Below, in pieces: positions 61,423-64,000 of a stretch of DNA of 64,000 bases. The DNA comes from Chionis minor. Lineage: Eukaryota > Chordata > Aves > Charadriiformes > Chionididae. The translations under genes and the position numbers were made by a program. The notes beneath the pieces are model-generated. The model worked only from the letters and a program-made list of their open reading frames with translations, did no database searches and was not told the origin of the DNA. Positions within the stretch are counted from its first letter, which is position 1. Each line of letters opens with the position of its first letter. Where the stretch lies: contig VZSF01007799.1 of assembly GCA_013398295.1 (NCBI GenBank), forward strand, positions 8,163-72,162. The letters run 5' to 3'.

Positions 61423-62160
61423 CGCCGCTTCCCCCGCTCGTAGCCTAGGGGGATCTTGATGCGGTGGGGGGAGCTGCCCGAGCCGACCGGAGGTGCGGCA
61501 GGCGGCGGCGGGGGGCTGGGTTAGGCCTGGCAGGGGGGAAAGAGGGCCCGGCCCGGCAGGTGGAGGCGCCGCCGGGCCCTCGGGGGCCCTTCTCCGGCCC
61601 CCACCTCGTGGGGGGGTGAGGCACTGGGGGCTTGCAGGGGGGCGGCCGGTTCGTCCGTTTAAAACGCCGTTCCCGATCGTCGTCGCTGGGTGACCGGAAC
61701 GGAGGGGGATTCGTCGGGCAGGGTACGGCTTTGCTGTTCGCTGCCCGCCCGGTGCAAAACCTGTCCCCTCCGCCTCAGTCGGCGGGGCTAGGGCCGGCGC
61801 CGTGGGCGCGTTCCTCCCGTGGCTGTGGCAGCCTGCTCGCTCCTCTCCCCGAGCGCCGGCGGCAGGCCCGGCCCGGCCCACGCGGGACACCGGGGTGGTG
61901 AGGGACAAGGAGCCCGGTCCCCAGGGAAAGGGAAGGGAGGGGAGGGGAGGCGAAGCGCGCCGTGCCTCGCCCCGCGGGCCGCACCAGGGTGCCGGCGTGG
62001 CCGGGTCCCGGGGGCGCCAGGGCCGCGATGCGTGGCGGCGGCCCCGCAGCAGCAGCGATTACCCTCGGTGGGTTTATTCAGTCAGGGGGAGGCGGATCGG
62101 CTTTGTTGAGGAGAGGCAGAGCGCGACGTGGAGGTGACCGGCACGTGGGGACGCCGGAGT

Positions 62161-63257
62161 TGTGGTAAATGACTTAGTAAAACACCTTTGATTTGGTCAG
62201 TGGTGAGGTATTTGGGCGGAGGGGTAATTACATCAGCCAAAATGAAGTGCGTATGAGTCGTATGGACAGAGAATAAGTACAAGGCTGTGGAGGGGTGGAA
62301 ATGGAAAGGATTATGCTTAACTTTGCTTGGGTTTATACTCTTGCAGGGCAAAGAGTTTAACGTACCGCTCCAAAATGAAAAGATTGTATGCATTTCCAAA
62401 GGTAGTTCAGTATGTGTACGTGCTAGGGGTGAACAACGACAGTACGTCACCTGAAGGTATGTTTAGTTAGCGATACTTGCTTAGTGGGTAAAACTTTGCA
62501 AAGTAAGTTAATAGGAATCATTAAAGAAGCCTGGTGCCTTCTCAGGTCATCTATCTGGAAAACTGTGTAAAACTATCAGTCCATCTGGAAAGAGGTTTAA
62601 TAAGGAACTATGCCGAGTGGTAAGAAACTTAAAACTTATTATTTCCAAATAGCACTGTACTTTGGATTTGTTTAAGATTACCATATTTTGCTGTAATCGC
62701 AAGCAGAGATTGCTAAGGCTTGCTGTGTATCTGCAGAGACTGCCTTAATATTTAGAATTAAGTAGGTAGATATGACATATACATAGCTTATAGTAAAACT
62801 AAGTTCTTTGAAAATAAATATGGAGACAAAAGAAGAAAGGATACATATTTCCCCTGACCACAACAAAAGGTACAACTACAATAATGCTATGGGTAGCTAG
62901 GAGTAGTAGATCATTCTACAAAGTCTGAGGTATGTAACCAAATATAGTATCTTAAAACCAAGCAAAGCTATGAGATACTCTTTTGGAAGAGACCCTCCCT
63001 GGGGTGGAGACTAGCTAAAAAGTGAGATTGCAATTTAAAGGATTAAATGGGTGTTAAAATCACTGTCTTAACTGTGTTGGACTGTGTGTTTCTGTTCCCA
63101 TACCTACAACTGTTGATTTTTTTTCTAACCCCAAATCTGAAGTTACTTCCATGTTGGCTTCTTTTCTCTGAGCTTATACTGCACATCCTTAATCCCCCTG
63201 TCTGCTTTGAAAAGGCACTCTTTTTTTTTTGGTCCATGTGTGGACTTGGCACAAGGT
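62161..63257 (+). other. MPZL1: MPZL1 intron 1 (first part)
   Basis: AT-rich sequence after the CpG island, with no exon recognised. The first intron of MPZL1 is long in mammals, so the absence of exon 2 here is expected. Confidence 0.5.
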
Positions 63258-63952
63258 TGTCAAGGTTTAGGCTGGGCTGGCCACTAAACAAATAACAGAT
63301 GTTCTCTATTTAACCCTTCTTCCTTCCCTAGAAGGGGGAATAAGAATAAGGTGGAGAGAGAGAGTTGTGAATTGAAAAAAACCTAAAACGGCTATAATGA
63401 AGTATTAACAATAAAAGGATAAGATAATAATAAGAAAATAATGAAATAGGTGAAAAATCAATTTTGAGCTTCCAGGATGACAATCACGTCACCAGCAGGC
63501 ACTGGGAAAACTCCAGACTGGACTAAGCAACAGATGGAAGCTGGATTCAGGAAGGCACAGATTGGGATCAAAGGCAGAAAGACAGACAGAGTCCTTCTCG
63601 GTCGCCGGCCATTGAGGAAGAGCTGACCCCTTTGGTCCCTCAGCTTTTTTACTAAGCATGAGGCAGATGGGATGGAATACCCTGTTGGTCATTTTCGGGT
63701 CACCTGTCCTGGCTGCTTCTCCCCAAAGGTGTTGGTGACCCCTCTGCGCTTTTCCACTTCCAGCCCTCCAATGGGGCATATAACAGAGTTAGTTGACCTC
63801 GGTTGTTATAGCAATGAGTATAAGCAAGAGCCTCTCTGCATACCGTTCTTTGGCATTATCTATAAACATCAGGCTTTATCGCTGCTAGAAGCAGGCACTG
63901 TCTGAAAAATATGCCATTAATTTCAGAGTGCGGTCAGTTGGAACCCACGACA
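63258..63952 (-). mobile_element. LTR of an avian ERV, minus orientation
   Basis: Read on the minus strand it begins TGTCGTGGGTTCCAACTGAC at 63952 and ends CCCAGCCTAAACCTTGACA at 63258, so the termini are inverted TGTC...GACA. Family hallmark blocks include GTATTCCATCCCATC and CATGCTTAGT followed by AAAAAAGC where a TATA box is expected. The block CCAGGACAGGTGACCC is shared with the LTR family seen at 3052-3428. The length is about 695 bp. The flanking bases (AACTC before, ACCTT after) do not match, and no polypurine tract or primer-binding site abuts it. It is therefore a solo LTR with decayed duplications or a recombined copy. It lies in MPZL1 intron 1. Confidence 0.8.
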
Positions 63953-64000
63953 GAGTTAGCCGAAAAGTAAAATTACCAAAAAGAAAATCGGTTTTATTCT
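63953..64000. other. Sequence after the LTR to the window edge
   Basis: 48 bases of AT-rich sequence, nothing recognised. Confidence 0.5.

Larger units (their letters stand above)
60640..62160. promoter_or_regulatory. MPZL1: MPZL1 CpG-island promoter
   Basis: Dense CpG sequence surrounding the predicted signal-peptide exon. There is no TATA box; G-rich and C-rich Sp-type motifs are abundant. It fits the broadly expressed promoter expected for MPZL1. The start site is not determined. Confidence 0.6.

Noticed and set aside
63258..64000. End of a full-length provirus
   Set aside because: Neither a polypurine tract nor a primer-binding site is next to the LTR, and no viral coding sequence is visible in the 48 bases beyond it or in the sequence on its other side.
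1..64000. CRISPR arrays, operons, insertion sequences and other microbial systems
   Set aside because: The sequence is vertebrate: introns, CpG islands, CR1 and LTR repeats. No direct-repeat/spacer pattern was seen.

Overview
The window is a piece of bird nuclear chromosome, not microbial. Genes are split by GT-AG introns and have CpG-island promoters. Repeats are the avian kind: a CR1 3' end and ERVL-like LTRs. Gene order matches the CREG1 - RCSD1 - MPZL1 block of human 1q24. Comparisons with human proteins and human gene order are from memory; no search was run. The bird species cannot be named from this sequence.

Layout. 1-4.3 kb: AT-rich non-coding DNA with an old ERVL-like LTR at 3.05-3.43 kb. 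4.35-9.9 kb: CREG1 on the minus strand, with three coding exons, a fourth non-coding exon carrying the 3' UTR, and a CpG-island promoter with an Sp1 site and four CCAAT boxes that extends to about 10.5 kb. 10.5-18.4 kb: intergenic, no gene recognised. 18.4-53.9 kb: RCSD1 (CapZIP) on the plus strand, with a two-codon first exon, a 25-kb first intron, five more coding exons and a non-coding last exon ending at paired AATAAA signals. 55.1-57.1 kb: a CpG island with a 410-base assembly gap; the bases before the gap are the 5' half of a tRNA-Pro gene (anticodon CGG). 58.8-59.1 kb: a short GC-rich block bracketed by single ambiguous bases. 59.4-60.07 kb: a solo LTR with perfect 5-bp target-site duplications. 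60.40-60.47 kb: a CR1 3' fragment. 60.6-62.2 kb: CpG island and signal-peptide exon of the probable MPZL1 gene (plus strand), whose start codon falls on an N. The rest is MPZL1 intron 1, with a minus-strand LTR filling 63.26-63.95 kb.

The three protein genes do not form a pathway. CREG1 is a secreted/lysosomal glycoprotein, RCSD1 binds the actin capping protein CapZ, and MPZL1 is an immunoglobulin-fold membrane adhesion and signalling protein. They are linked by ancient synteny, and the tRNA-Pro gene between RCSD1 and MPZL1 appears to belong to that conserved block. I did not find a new molecular system. The most useful observations are the gap-truncated tRNA-Pro, the masked MPZL1 start codon, a 24-bp hairpin with a MEF2-like site in RCSD1 intron 1, and the CREG1 stop codon that lies across a splice junction.
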